A DNA stretch of 57,690 bases, from the NCBI GenBank assembly GCA_030066905.1, contig JASJAR010000042.1, positions 1-57,690 on the forward strand. Direction: 5' to 3'. This DNA is from Paracoccaceae bacterium. GTDB lineage: Bacteria; Pseudomonadota; Alphaproteobacteria; Rhodobacterales; Rhodobacteraceae. The position numbers were made by a program, and so were the translations under genes. The notes beneath the pieces are model-generated. The model saw only the letters and a list, made by a program, of their open reading frames with translations. It ran no database searches and was not told where the DNA came from. Below are positions 8,564-17,085 of the stretch, piece by piece; position 1 is the first letter of the stretch; the number at the start of each line of letters is the position of its first letter.

Positions 8564-10192
8564 TCATTCGGCGATCTTGTAGAGATCTTTCGAGTACCAG
8601 TTCTGTTCGACGTTGTTGACAGGCCAGCCGCCCACATCGCTGTCCATCATGTAGACGCCGGCATAATGGTAGATCGGGATGATGGGCATTTCCTCGGCGA
8701 TCACCTGTTCGACCTCGGTGTAGATCGACTGGGTGTCGTCGGCCGTTGCTGCCGAGGCCATGAGTTCGTCGACCATAGCGTTGGAGTACTTCCCGTCGTT
8801 GTAGCCCGAGGGCGTGGTCAGCAGATCGAGGAAGGTGGAGGCCTCGTTGTAATCCCCGCACCAGGCGCCGCGGGCGAGTTCGAAGTCCTGATTGCCGCGG
8901 ACCTCCAGGAAGGTCTTCCACTCCATGTTGGCAAGCGTCGCCTCAACACCGAGCTTCTGTTTCCACATCTGGCTCATCGCCACGGCGATCTTTTTGTGCG
9001 CCTCGGAGGTGTTGTAGATCATGTCGAAGGTGAGCGGATTGTCCGGCCCGTAGCCGGCTTCGGCCAGAAGCTCGCGGGCCTGTTCGTCGCGCTCGGCCTG
9101 GCTCATCGCCGCCATTTCGATATCGGGCACTTCGAACCCGGCCGTCGCCGCCGGCGTGAACGTGTAGGCCTCGGGCTGACCCCCGGCGAGGATGTTCTCG
9201 GTGATGATCTTGCGGTCGACGGCAAGGGCCAGTGCCTTGCGCACCCGCACGTCCTTGAACGCCTCGGGCCCGGTGTCGGAGAGGTTGAACGTGTAATAGT
9301 AGTTGCAGAGGCGCGGGAAGCTGATCGCCTCTTCGGGGTAGTCCTTCTGCAGGCGCGGGAACTGGCCGGCAGGCACTTCCGTCCGGTCAAGCTCGCCCGC
9401 GAGATAGCGGGTGAGCGCGGTGTTCTCGTCGTTGATGACGAGGGCCACCGTTCTTTCGATGATGACGTTATCGGCATCCCAGTACATCGGGTTCTTCTCG
9501 CGCACCGAACGCTCGTTGGGGATGTGCTCGGTAAGCACGTAGGCCCCGTTCGAGACGATGTTCTCGGGCTTCGTCCATTCCGCTCCGAACGCCTCGACCA
9601 CGGCGGGGTTCACGGGGAATGTGGTCGCATGGGTGACCATTTGCGGGAAGTACGGCAACGGTTTCGTGAGCTTCACGACGAGCGTCCGGTCGTCCGGCGC
9701 CGAAACGCCGAGCGCGTCGATCTCCATTTCACCGGCGATAATCGCTGCCGCGTTCTCGATCGACATCAGTTCCATGAACCACGAATAGGGCGAGGCAAGT
9801 TCGGGGTTCACCGCCCGCTTCCATGCGTAAACGAAATCGCCGGCGACAACGGGGTCGCCATTCGACCATTTCGCGTTGTCCCGCAGGGTGAACGTGTAGG
9901 TCATCTTATCGTCGCTGAGCGTGTAGCCGGTCGCCACACCCGGCACGAGGTTGCCCTCGGCATCCTGGTTCATCAGCCCCTCGAAGAGGTCGCGGACGAC
10001 ATTCGAGCCGTCGACATCTTCGACGACCTGGGGGTCGACGGAGCTGAACTCGTCGAGTTGGCGGTAGACGAAGGTCTGGTCTTCGGCCAGCGGCTCGCCG
10101 GTGACCGGGTGCATCTCGGCGGCGAGGATGGGTCCAGCGGCAATCGTTGTCGCCAGAAGGGTCGCGGCGAGAAATCTCGGTTTAAAGGTCAT
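8564..10192 (-). CDS. oppA: Oligopeptide-binding protein (OppA)
   Basis: A 542-residue family 5 solute-binding protein, the periplasmic receptor of this importer. A Sec signal peptide covers about residues 1-24 (cleavage near ILA-AE). Mature-protein features such as WSNGDPVVAGDFVYAWKRAV, the long family 5 fold, and the AWCGDYNEASTFLDL segment match OppA of peptide importers. It has no lipobox, so it is probably soluble in the periplasm. It is the first gene of the unit and its upstream region holds a perfect 16-base palindrome (10339-10354). Confidence 0.95.
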   Translation of the reverse strand: MTFKPRFLAATLLATTIAAGPILAAEMHPVTGEPLAEDQTFVYRQLDEFSSVDPQVVEDVDGSNVVRDLFEGLMNQDAEGNLVPGVATGYTLSDDKMTYTFTLRDNAKWSNGDPVVAGDFVYAWKRAVNPELASPYSWFMELMSIENAAAIIAGEMEIDALGVSAPDDRTLVVKLTKPLPYFPQMVTHATTFPVNPAVVEAFGAEWTKPENIVSNGAYVLTEHIPNERSVREKNPMYWDADNVIIERTVALVINDENTALTRYLAGELDRTEVPAGQFPRLQKDYPEEAISFPRLCNYYYTFNLSDTGPEAFKDVRVRKALALAVDRKIITENILAGGQPEAYTFTPAATAGFEVPDIEMAAMSQAERDEQARELLAEAGYGPDNPLTFDMIYNTSEAHKKIAVAMSQMWKQKLGVEATLANMEWKTFLEVRGNQDFELARGAWCGDYNEASTFLDLLTTPSGYNDGKYSNAMVDELMASAATADDTQSIYTEVEQVIAEEMPIIPIYHYAGVYMMDSDVGGWPVNNVEQNWYSKDLYKIAE

Positions 10193-10338
10193 GGGGCGTT
10201 CTCCCTGTGAGGGGCGGTGCCCGGGAGTTATGGCAGCGCGGTCAGAACCCGCGCCGGGGCATCCGCCAATCCATAAATTAGATCAGGGTCCCACTGTGGG
10301 GTCGACGATAACGCCTCGTCAACTGCGGCGCATCGGCG

Positions 10339-10354
10339 CTGACACGCGTGTCAG
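10339..10354. promoter_or_regulatory. Perfect 16-base palindrome between oppA and a small membrane-protein gene
   Basis: CTGACACGCGTGTCAG is identical to its reverse complement. It lies 147 bases upstream of oppA and overlaps the stop codon of the small gene at 10351-10542. There is no T-run on either side, so a terminator is unlikely; an operator for a dimeric regulator of the opp unit is the simplest reading. The regulator is not identified. Confidence 0.45.
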
Positions 10355-10542
10355 GCGGATTGCCGCGCGCGCTGGAGGGACCTGCAAAGCAATGCCTTGC
10401 AAAGGACCAGCATGAAGGCCGTCTGACCGGCCGCGATGGCCAGACCGACCGCAGCGAGAGGAGCCGACACCAGCCATATCGCCGTCACCAGACAGGCGGC
10501 GATGGAAACCAGCATTCCGGATATGACTGCGGCAAACGCCAT
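10351..10542 (-). CDS. Small two-span membrane protein, hypothetical
   Basis: A 63-residue reading frame starting MAFAAVISGM. Two hydrophobic segments are clear, at about residues 4-27 (AAVISGMLVSIAACLVTAIWL) and 30-50 (AAVGLAIAAGQTAFMLVL), followed by a short basic tail (CRSLQRARQSA), so the tail is probably cytoplasmic. A GAGAGG ribosome-binding sequence stands just before the ATG. It is read toward oppA, with 158 bases between. I do not recognise a family. Supporting a real gene are the membrane-protein composition and the ribosome-binding site; the shortness leaves doubt. Confidence 0.55.
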   Translation of the reverse strand: MAFAAVISGMLVSIAACLVTAIWLVSAPLAAVGLAIAAGQTAFMLVLCKALLCRSLQRARQSA

Positions 10543-10727
10543 TACCCTCTCACCCGAGTCGCGCAGAAGCGTGGTAGGACTTGTCGCAAATCCTGCCGCA
10601 TCCGTCTGAAAAAAGCGCTAAGCCGAGCCGGTTTCGGCGCATATCCGCGCACAACCTGAAACAGTCCACAGGTTGCGAGGGCCCGGTGCTTGGCGTATCT
10701 GCCGGCAAACTGGAGAAAGGCGGGCCG

Positions 10728-11339
10728 ATGTCGGTAACTCTCTATCCGGGCGATCTTCCCGACGGCCTCGACCTCGGCGACACCGTGGCGATCGACTGCG
10801 AAACCATGGGCCTTAACCCCCACCGGGACCGTCTATGCCTTGTGCAACTTTCGGGCGGCGACGGGAACGCGCACCTCGTCCAGATCGCCCCTGGCCAGAA
10901 ATCCGCGCCGAACCTCGCCCGCCTGCTGAACGACGAAAGCGTCCTGAAGCTCTTCCATTTCGGACGGTTCGACATCGCGGTCCTGCTCCACGCATTCGGC
11001 GCTCTGGCAACTCCCGTCTACTGCACGAAGATCGCCTCGAAGCTGGTGCGGACCTATACCGACCGGCATGGGCTCAAGAATCTCTGCGACGAGCTTCTGG
11101 GGGTCGACATCTCGAAACAGCAGCAATCGAGCGATTGGGGCGCGGAGACTCTGACGGAAGCGCAGCTCGATTACGCGGCGTCAGATGTGCTCTATCTTCA
11201 CCGGTTGCGGGATGTGCTCGATGATCGCCTCTCTCGCGAAGGGCGAACCGAACTCGCAAGGGCGGCCTTCGCGTTCCTGCCGTCGCGGGCCCGGCTCGAT
11301 CTGGCGGGATGGCCGGACACCGACATCTTTGCCCACTGA
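10728..11339 (+). CDS. rnd: Ribonuclease D (short form, exonuclease domain only)
   Basis: A 203-residue DEDD-family 3'-5' exoribonuclease. The catalytic blocks are visible: IDCETMGL (Asp and Glu of ExoI, near residues 24-27), HFGRFDIAVL (ExoII) and YAASDVLYL (ExoIII with Tyr and Asp). The HRDC domains of the longer E. coli enzyme are missing, which is usual for alphaproteobacterial homologues. The ATG at 10728 follows a GGAGAAAGG ribosome-binding sequence; the frame is open to 10581, but that part looks non-coding. It stands before lptA with 99 bases between. Role: trimming of tRNA and other RNA 3' ends. Confidence 0.92.
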   Translation: MSVTLYPGDLPDGLDLGDTVAIDCETMGLNPHRDRLCLVQLSGGDGNAHLVQIAPGQKSAPNLARLLNDESVLKLFHFGRFDIAVLLHAFGALATPVYCTKIASKLVRTYTDRHGLKNLCDELLGVDISKQQQSSDWGAETLTEAQLDYAASDVLYLHRLRDVLDDRLSREGRTELARAAFAFLPSRARLDLAGWPDTDIFAH

Positions 11340-11438
11340 CCGGGTGCGAAACCGGCTGTCCGCTCGCAACACGAAGGCCCCACACCTATGTTGTCATTTG
11401 ATGACAAACGACGCCCTGCTATAGGACCGGCACAGAAT

Positions 11439-11954
11439 ATGAGGTTCTTTGTGACGATCTTTCGTGTCCTTGCCCTCACGCTGGCCGCCTTGCTGCCAGG
11501 AGCGGCCATTGCCCAGGGTGCCAATGTCGCGCTGGGCGGATTGGCGTTCGACAACTCTGCCCCGATTGAGGTGTCGGCCGACAATCTTTCGGTCGATCCC
11601 GAAGATGGGAGTGCGGTTTTCGAAGGCAATGTGCTCGTCGCCCAGGGGGACCTGCGTCTCGCCGCAAACCTCATCCGTGTGGAGTACGCAACCGATGCGG
11701 AGGGCAATCAGACCCCCTCTATCGGCCGGGTCTCGGCGACCGGTGGCGTCACCTTCGTGAACGGGGCCGATGCGGCGGAAGCGACCGAGGCGGTCTACAG
11801 CGTCGAGGAGTCGTCGCTGGTGATGACGGGTGATGTGCTGCTGACGCAGGGAGAAAACGTCGTTGCCGGAGACCGGCTGCTCGTCGATCTTGCAGCGGGC
11901 ACCGGGCGCATCGAAGGCGGCGTACGCACCGTGTTTCAGACCGGCGGGAACTGA
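11439..11954 (+). CDS. lptA: LptA, periplasmic lipopolysaccharide transport protein
   Basis: A 171-residue OstA/LptA-type protein. It starts [19 protein letters not shown] with a Sec signal peptide ending near AIAQG (residue 24). The mature part has the OstA pattern: [29 protein letters not shown] and later [28 protein letters not shown], repeating beta-strand units that form the lipid-carrying bridge. Its TGA shares a base with the ATG of lptB, so the two are translationally coupled. The partner gene lptC, usually just upstream, is not present between rnd and lptA. Confidence 0.9.
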   Translation: MRFFVTIFRVLALTLAALLPGAAIAQGANVALGGLAFDNSAPIEVSADNLSVDPEDGSAVFEGNVLVAQGDLRLAANLIRVEYATDAEGNQTPSIGRVSATGGVTFVNGADAAEATEAVYSVEESSLVMTGDVLLTQGENVVAGDRLLVDLAAGTGRIEGGVRTVFQTGGN

Positions 11955-12712
11955 TGTCGCCCCGCGACCTGGCCGCCGAGGCGGGCACTGACGGCCTGCG
12001 GGTCGTCCATCTTCGAAAGTCCTATCGCAAGAAGAAAGTCATCGAGGACGTGAGCCTCGAACTGCGCCAGGGCGAGGTCGTCGCACTCCTCGGACCCAAC
12101 GGCTGCGGCAAGACCACCTGCTTTTATTCCATCGCCGGGCTCGTCAATTCCGATGGCGGGACGATCACCATCGACGGCCAGGACGTCACCCGCCTTCCGA
12201 TGCACCGCCGCGCCCGCCTCGGCATCGGCTACCTGCCGCAAGAGGCGTCGATCTTCCGCGGGCTCAATGCGGAAGACAATATCCGCGCGATTCTCGAAAT
12301 CGCCTACCCCGACCGGGCCGCGCGGGATGCCCGCCTCGAGGAACTCCTGTCGGAGTTCTCGATAGACCACATTCGCCTGTCGCCGTCGGTCGCGCTGTCG
12401 GGCGGGGAGCGGCGGCGGGTGGAGATCGCCCGGTGCCTGGCGGCCAACCCCAAATACGTGCTCCTCGACGAGCCGTTTGCCGGCGTCGATCCGATCGCTG
12501 TGGAAGACATCCGCCACCTGGTGGCCGACCTCAAGACCCGTGGCATCGGTGTGTTGATCACCGACCACAATGTGCGCGAGACGCTCGACGTGGTGGACCG
12601 GGCCTACATCCTCCACGACGGGACGATTCTGATGAGCGGGACGGCTGAGGAGGTCGTCGCCAATCCCGATGTGCGCCGCGTCTATCTTGGAGAACGGTTT
12701 CGGATGGGCTGA
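11954..12712 (+). CDS. lptB: LptB, ATPase of the lipopolysaccharide export complex
   Basis: A 252-residue ABC ATPase that powers LptFG extraction of lipopolysaccharide from the inner membrane. Walker A is GPNGCGKTT (residues about 49-57), the signature is [15 protein letters not shown], Walker B is [13 protein letters not shown] with the catalytic Glu, and the H-loop is [11 protein letters not shown]. The segment [15 protein letters not shown] is typical of LptB. It starts one base inside the lptA stop. In many proteobacteria rpoN follows; here 203 bases without a gene lead to hpf. Confidence 0.96.
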   Translation: MSPRDLAAEAGTDGLRVVHLRKSYRKKKVIEDVSLELRQGEVVALLGPNGCGKTTCFYSIAGLVNSDGGTITIDGQDVTRLPMHRRARLGIGYLPQEASIFRGLNAEDNIRAILEIAYPDRAARDARLEELLSEFSIDHIRLSPSVALSGGERRRVEIARCLAANPKYVLLDEPFAGVDPIAVEDIRHLVADLKTRGIGVLITDHNVRETLDVVDRAYILHDGTILMSGTAEEVVANPDVRRVYLGERFRMG

Positions 12713-12915
12713 AACCATAAGCGCGGATTCGTTTGACTCCGACCTGCTCCGTCGGGCCTACTCAACCCGATGGTGAGGCAGCAGAAAACCCGCCTTCCTC
12801 TGCGACGCGGTCCACGCACCGCCGCCCTTGAGGCAAGGCCCTTCCCGCAAAGGGACAATCAGTTCAACGATATGACCGCGGGAGCAGCAGTACGCCGCGG
12901 CAGTGGGAGATGCTC

Positions 12916-13485
12916 ATGAGATACCAGGTCAGCGGCAAGCAGATCGACATTGGCGCCGCCCTTCAAACCCATGTGGAAACCGAACTGAGCGCGGTGGTCG
13001 AAAAGTACGCCGGTCGGCCGACCGACGCCCATGTCGTCTTTTCCCGCGACGGGCACGCGTTCGCAGCCGAGGCGACCGTTCACCTGTCGACCGGCCTCGT
13101 GGCGCAGGCCCGGGCCACCGACCATGAGATCTATGCCGCCTTCGACAAATGCACCGAGAAGCTCGACAAGCAGCTGCGGCGCTACAAACGGCGCCTGAAA
13201 GATCATCACAAGGAGCGCGTCGAACCGATTGAAACTCTCGGCGCCTCCTCGTATGTGCTCGCCGCCGCGGAAGAATCGGAGGTCGAGGAGCCTGAAACGC
13301 TCCAGCCGATGATCATCGCGGAGATGGAAACGAAGATCCCCTCACTGACGGTTGGTGAGGCGGTGATGCAAATGGAACTTGCTGGGGCGCCCGTGCTTGT
13401 GTTTCGCAACGAAAAGCAGGACAGGGGGCTCAACATCGTCTATCGCCGGGACGATGGCAACATCGGGTGGATCGACCCGAGCTAG
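12916..13485 (+). CDS. hpf: Long-form ribosome hibernation promoting factor
   Basis: A 189-residue HPF/RaiA protein. The N-terminal S30AE domain (about 1-105) begins MRYQVSGKQIDIGAAL and ends in basic YKRRLKDHHKER; the C-terminal domain (about 130-189) ends NIVYRRDDGNIGWIDP, the dimerisation domain of long HPF that makes 100S ribosome dimers. ATG at 12916 is preferred because GGGAG lies 6 bases before it; an ATG two codons earlier would sit directly on that site. Followed by ptsN 37 bases later, the common pairing in proteobacteria. Confidence 0.94.
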   Translation: MRYQVSGKQIDIGAALQTHVETELSAVVEKYAGRPTDAHVVFSRDGHAFAAEATVHLSTGLVAQARATDHEIYAAFDKCTEKLDKQLRRYKRRLKDHHKERVEPIETLGASSYVLAAAEESEVEEPETLQPMIIAEMETKIPSLTVGEAVMQMELAGAPVLVFRNEKQDRGLNIVYRRDDGNIGWIDPS

Positions 13486-13522
13486 GGCGAGGGGCCCTCG
13501 TGGGATCGAGAAGGCAAGACGC

Positions 13523-13987
13523 ATGGACCTAAGTTCGATATTGCGGCCCGAAGCCGTGAAAATCGCCTCAACATTCTCGTCGAAGAAGCGCCTGTTTCAG
13601 GAGATCGGCGATCTTGCGGCGTCGGCCTATGAGGTGGGCGGACGGACCGTCGTCGAAGCTTTGCAGGACCGCGAGAGCCTCGGGCCCACCGGCGTCGGCG
13701 GCGGCATCGCCCTGCCCCATGCCCGACTCGAAAAGATCGACCGGGTAGTGGGGCTCTTCGTCCGGGCCGAGAAGCCGTTCGATTTTGGCGCGGTCGACCG
13801 CAAGCCGGTCGATCTGATATTTGCGCTGCTCGCCCCCGAAGACGCCGGCGTCGAGCATCTGAAAGCCCTCGCCGTGGTTTCGCGCACCATGCGCGACCCG
13901 GCCCTATGCGCGAAGCTCAGGGCCAATACCGACCCCACCGCACTGCACGCAATGCTCACCGAAGCCCAGCAAAACCAGGCGGCCTGA
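13523..13987 (+). CDS. ptsN: PTS IIA-like nitrogen-regulatory protein PtsN
   Basis: A 154-residue EIIA-Ntr protein, the last phosphate carrier of the nitrogen PTS, which regulates rather than transports. The phosphorylated histidine is His66 in GIALPHARLE. Other family segments are DLIFALLAPEDAGVEHLKALAVVSR. The ATG at 13523 gives the usual start MDLSSILRPEAV. It ends 2 bases before the stop of the convergent sulfotransferase gene, so there is no room for a terminator between them. Confidence 0.95.
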   Translation: MDLSSILRPEAVKIASTFSSKKRLFQEIGDLAASAYEVGGRTVVEALQDRESLGPTGVGGGIALPHARLEKIDRVVGLFVRAEKPFDFGAVDRKPVDLIFALLAPEDAGVEHLKALAVVSRTMRDPALCAKLRANTDPTALHAMLTEAQQNQAA

Positions 13988-13989
13988 GA

Positions 13990-15393
13990 TCAGGCGCGAA
14001 ACGCCGCAAATCCAAACATCATGTAGTCCCGCGAATAGGCGGCCCGGGCCGCCGCCTCGATCTCGACGCCATAGCTGTCGGCAAGACGCTGGTCCGGTTC
14101 CGCGCGATCGAAGGGAACGCCGGGATCGTCTGGCAAGAGGGCGGGGAGGTCGTCAGCGAGAGTCTCGGCCCGCAGAACCCGGTCGGGGACCATGACCTCG
14201 GCCAGCGCCTGCAACAGCCCCGCCTGGCTTGCCCAATCGGGATCGATACGGATACTGGTCTGCCCCCCAAGATTGCCCTTCAAAAACCGCAGGAAGGCGA
14301 GGAACGCGGCGTGCTCGTCTTTCGCGCTCCATTTCGGTCCGGGTGCGGCTTCTGGGATCGGCAGACCGTAGCGCTCGCGCAGGATGGCGCGGATTTCGGG
14401 GTAGCCCTCGTCCGTCGTCTCAAGGATGCGCCTGCGGAAGACCGCATGGGCGCGGGCGACCGGATGGGTGACCACGGTGAAGCTGCGATGCCCCGTTTTC
14501 TGGCGTTTCCAGCGGCGGATGTCGCGTTGCTTAAGCCCGCTCCGCGGCGGCGCCCCTGCCGCCTTCTCGAGCCAGGCCAACACAGCTTCGCTCGGTCCGC
14601 CCCTGAGCGGCATGAAGAGAATGCCCGTCTCGTCGGACACGGCAAACCCCGGGACGCCCGGGCCGCGGACCGGCTCGAAACTCGGAATACGCCCGAGATC
14701 GAAATAGTCCCAGCCGGCGAGGGCGGCTTCCATCTCCGCGAAATTCTCAACCTTCTCCGGCAAAGGCGCGGGGTTTTGGACCTTCGCGCGGATGCGCGAG
14801 GCATCGACACCGCCATCGACACCCAAAAACCGCACCAGCCCCGCCACCACCTCCGGCAGACGGAGATCCGCATAGTCGAGGTGAAATGCCGTCTGGCCGG
14901 AGGTCTGGAGGGCCCGGCCGATGCGCAGATAGAACGCCCGCCTCGCATCGAGGAAGGCCTCGAATTCCACCGCTTCGAAGCGGGCCTTCGCGGTTTTCGC
15001 TCGCGACACATCGCCGAGCCACCATTGCCCGGTCGCCCTGGCGATCTTCAGTGAGACATAGCTTTCAACCGGGTGCCGGGTCAGCACGATCTTCGCCGCG
15101 CGGCGGTCCGCGAGACAGCGAGTAAGCACCCGTTCGTCATGCTCCTGAAAAAGGCGGAAACCGCCGAGCGCGGCAGCGTCGCCGGCCACCCGCGACAGCA
15201 ACCGCTCGGGGTCGCGCTCGCGCTCGGCGAGCGAGACACCGAGAGCCGCCTCCTGCTTCGGGCGACCGACAAAGGCGGGGTTGAAGAGCTCCCCATGGCA
15301 GGCGAGGCCCGGAACCGAGTTGAGCTCTTCCTCGAGCAGGTTCGAGCCTGTACGCATCCCGCCGAGGATGACGAAATAGTCGAAGGCTGACAC
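13990..15393 (-). CDS. Two-part sulfotransferase-family protein
   Basis: A 467-residue cytoplasmic protein with a PAPS-dependent sulfotransferase domain in its N-terminal half (about 1-230). The 5'-phosphosulfate-binding loop is GGMRTGSNLL (11-20) and the 3'-phosphate-binding region is LTRHPVESYVSL (104-115), with Arg106 and Ser111/Ser114 as candidates. This resembles Stf0/NodH-type enzymes. The C-terminal half (about 285-467) has a second, degenerate-looking sulfotransferase-like stretch, FTVVTHPVARAHAVF (305-319), where the usual Arg and Ser of that motif are replaced. It abuts the GT14 gene (one stop-start junction) and lies in an operon-like run with glycosyltransferases and cysQ, so a glycan is the likely acceptor. 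Substrate unknown. Confidence 0.82.
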   Translation of the reverse strand: MSAFDYFVILGGMRTGSNLLEEELNSVPGLACHGELFNPAFVGRPKQEAALGVSLAERERDPERLLSRVAGDAAALGGFRLFQEHDERVLTRCLADRRAAKIVLTRHPVESYVSLKIARATGQWWLGDVSRAKTAKARFEAVEFEAFLDARRAFYLRIGRALQTSGQTAFHLDYADLRLPEVVAGLVRFLGVDGGVDASRIRAKVQNPAPLPEKVENFAEMEAALAGWDYFDLGRIPSFEPVRGPGVPGFAVSDETGILFMPLRGGPSEAVLAWLEKAAGAPPRSGLKQRDIRRWKRQKTGHRSFTVVTHPVARAHAVFRRRILETTDEGYPEIRAILRERYGLPIPEAAPGPKWSAKDEHAAFLAFLRFLKGNLGGQTSIRIDPDWASQAGLLQALAEVMVPDRVLRAETLADDLPALLPDDPGVPFDRAEPDQRLADSYGVEIEAAARAAYSRDYMMFGFAAFRA

Positions 15394-17085
15394 TTACCGG
15401 ACCATTTTCGGAAGGTCGGCAGGGGCTTCGAGCCGGGCGACCTCGGTCACGTCGCCCGTCAGATGCGGCTGCATCCCCTGGTTCTTCAGCTCCTGAAGGA
15501 ATGCCGACAGACCTGTCAGGTCATGCATAACCGGAGCCTCGGCAAGACCGGCGGCCCGTTGCGGACGGTTTTCCTCAACGACCGTTTGCACCACCTCCGA
15601 CGGCAGATCGAGGAACTCCGCCAGCGTCCAAATGCGGACCCTTGCCCGCGTGCTCGCGCGCCTCAGCCGCTGAAGATGCGCCGCCTCTATGCGCTGGAGC
15701 CGGGCGGCTTCCTTGCGCAACTCCGCCGGCGACCCACCCGACCGGAAAAGCCGCACGGCCCAGGTCCCGCTGATCGCGTAGATCCGTGCGTTGCGGTCGC
15801 GCGCAAGGAAGGGGGCGATTTTCTGGCTGTCTTGTGGGCCGAACAGAAAGGCCTGCGTCTCGCCGCGCGTGTTCCAGACAAGGTTGGCAAGAAACGCTGT
15901 CGGGTTGTAGTCGCGCAGCGTCGCAATATCGGCAAGGCCCCCGGCATAGCTCGTCAGCCCATCGGCAAACTCGGCCCGCTCCGCCGCAAACAGGTGACCA
16001 TGCGCCCTCAACCGCATCTCGCGCTCGGCCCAGGCCGGGAATTCCTCGAAGAGATCGCCCAGTCCGTGAAACACCGTGTAGCGCGCCGCGGTCAGGCCAA
16101 GCTCGCGCACATCGGCGGGAAACCGCGCCGCCGAATAGAGCCCGTCGCGCCCGGCGGTCCTGCGTTCAAGCGCCCTGGCAAACCGCCTGTCGACTTCCAC
16201 GGGGTTTGGCGGCGCACGGCTCGGTGCTGGCTGGCCCTCCAGGAAGGCCCGGTAAAGCGCATCCGCCTCCGGCCATATCTTGCGGGCGACAAAACAGTCC
16301 GACCGCCGCAACAGGTCCAGATGATCGTCGTAGAACACATGCGGTTTCCCCTGGAAGTCGAACTTCGACAGGGTCAGCGAACGGCTTTCCACCCTCGCGC
16401 CGTGCAGTCGGACCAACGTCTGGATGTAGCTTTCATCGGGAATCCAGACCTTGCGGAAGTAGCGTTCGAGTTCCCGGCGCCGCGGATCGTAAAGAATGCG
16501 CTCGACCGTCCGCCGCGTCAGGCACCACCATTGCGAGCCGAGATGCGGCGCGACGCCCTCGGGCATCGGGCGGCGACGGGCCACAAGCCGCTGCAATGCG
16601 ACCCAGAGGTCGAAGAACCGCCGCCGCCGTTTCCACGCGAAGGGAAAGCTCAGTTGAAACCGCTCGACATCGAGCCCGCCCTTCGCCCAGGGGACGTCTT
16701 CCACCGCGACGCTTTCCACGAAATCGATCCCTCGGTGCGCCGCAAGGTAGGCTTCGAGATCGGCCACCGGTCTGAGCGGAAGGCAGGCGCCCGACGCCAG
16801 AAAGACATGGCTGACATCGGGGTGTGCCTGAAGCATCTCCTCGGCCATCGCAAGCGAGGCATCGACCAGCGACCAGGTCCCCCATTCGCAATGGCGTCGG
16901 GCGACAAAATGCACGTTCTCCAGGCCCGAAAGACTGGTCGCGAAGGCCTCGAAGGACGAGTGCGGCACCCGGCTGTCGACATGGACGACGACAGGGCAGC
17001 CGGCGCTGTGCCAGTGCCGCGCCACGGACGCCGCCCGGTCGAGCGCCCCGTGGACGAGCATCAAAAAGCCGACCCGAGCTGTCAT
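15394..17085 (-). CDS. GT14-like glycosyltransferase with an uncharacterised C-terminal domain
   Basis: A 563-residue protein. The N-terminal part (about 1-270) matches the core-2/I-branching and xylosyltransferase family GT14: ARVGFLMLVHGALD at the start, VVVHVDSRVP, CEWGTWSLVDASLAMAEEML, VFLASGACLPLRP, GSQWWCLTRRTVERIL and WIPDESYIQTLV. The remaining 290 residues contain FHGLGDLFEEFPAW and a segment about responding to FLFGPQDSQKIAPFL, which I do not recognise. No signal peptide. Its start overlaps the next gene upstream by four bases. Probably adds N-acetylglucosamine or xylose to a glycan; donor is not known. Confidence 0.8.
   Translation of the reverse strand: MTARVGFLMLVHGALDRAASVARHWHSAGCPVVVHVDSRVPHSSFEAFATSLSGLENVHFVARRHCEWGTWSLVDASLAMAEEMLQAHPDVSHVFLASGACLPLRPVADLEAYLAAHRGIDFVESVAVEDVPWAKGGLDVERFQLSFPFAWKRRRRFFDLWVALQRLVARRRPMPEGVAPHLGSQWWCLTRRTVERILYDPRRRELERYFRKVWIPDESYIQTLVRLHGARVESRSLTLSKFDFQGKPHVFYDDHLDLLRRSDCFVARKIWPEADALYRAFLEGQPAPSRAPPNPVEVDRRFARALERRTAGRDGLYSAARFPADVRELGLTAARYTVFHGLGDLFEEFPAWAEREMRLRAHGHLFAAERAEFADGLTSYAGGLADIATLRDYNPTAFLANLVWNTRGETQAFLFGPQDSQKIAPFLARDRNARIYAISGTWAVRLFRSGGSPAELRKEAARLQRIEAAHLQRLRRASTRARVRIWTLAEFLDLPSEVVQTVVEENRPQRAAGLAEAPVMHDLTGLSAFLQELKNQGMQPHLTGDVTEVARLEAPADLPKMVR

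Noticed and set aside
12713..12915. Possible rpoN remnant or small RNA between lptB and hpf
   Set aside because: No reading frame with RpoN-like motifs and no strong hairpin with T-run; only a weak CCCTT/AAGGG pair.
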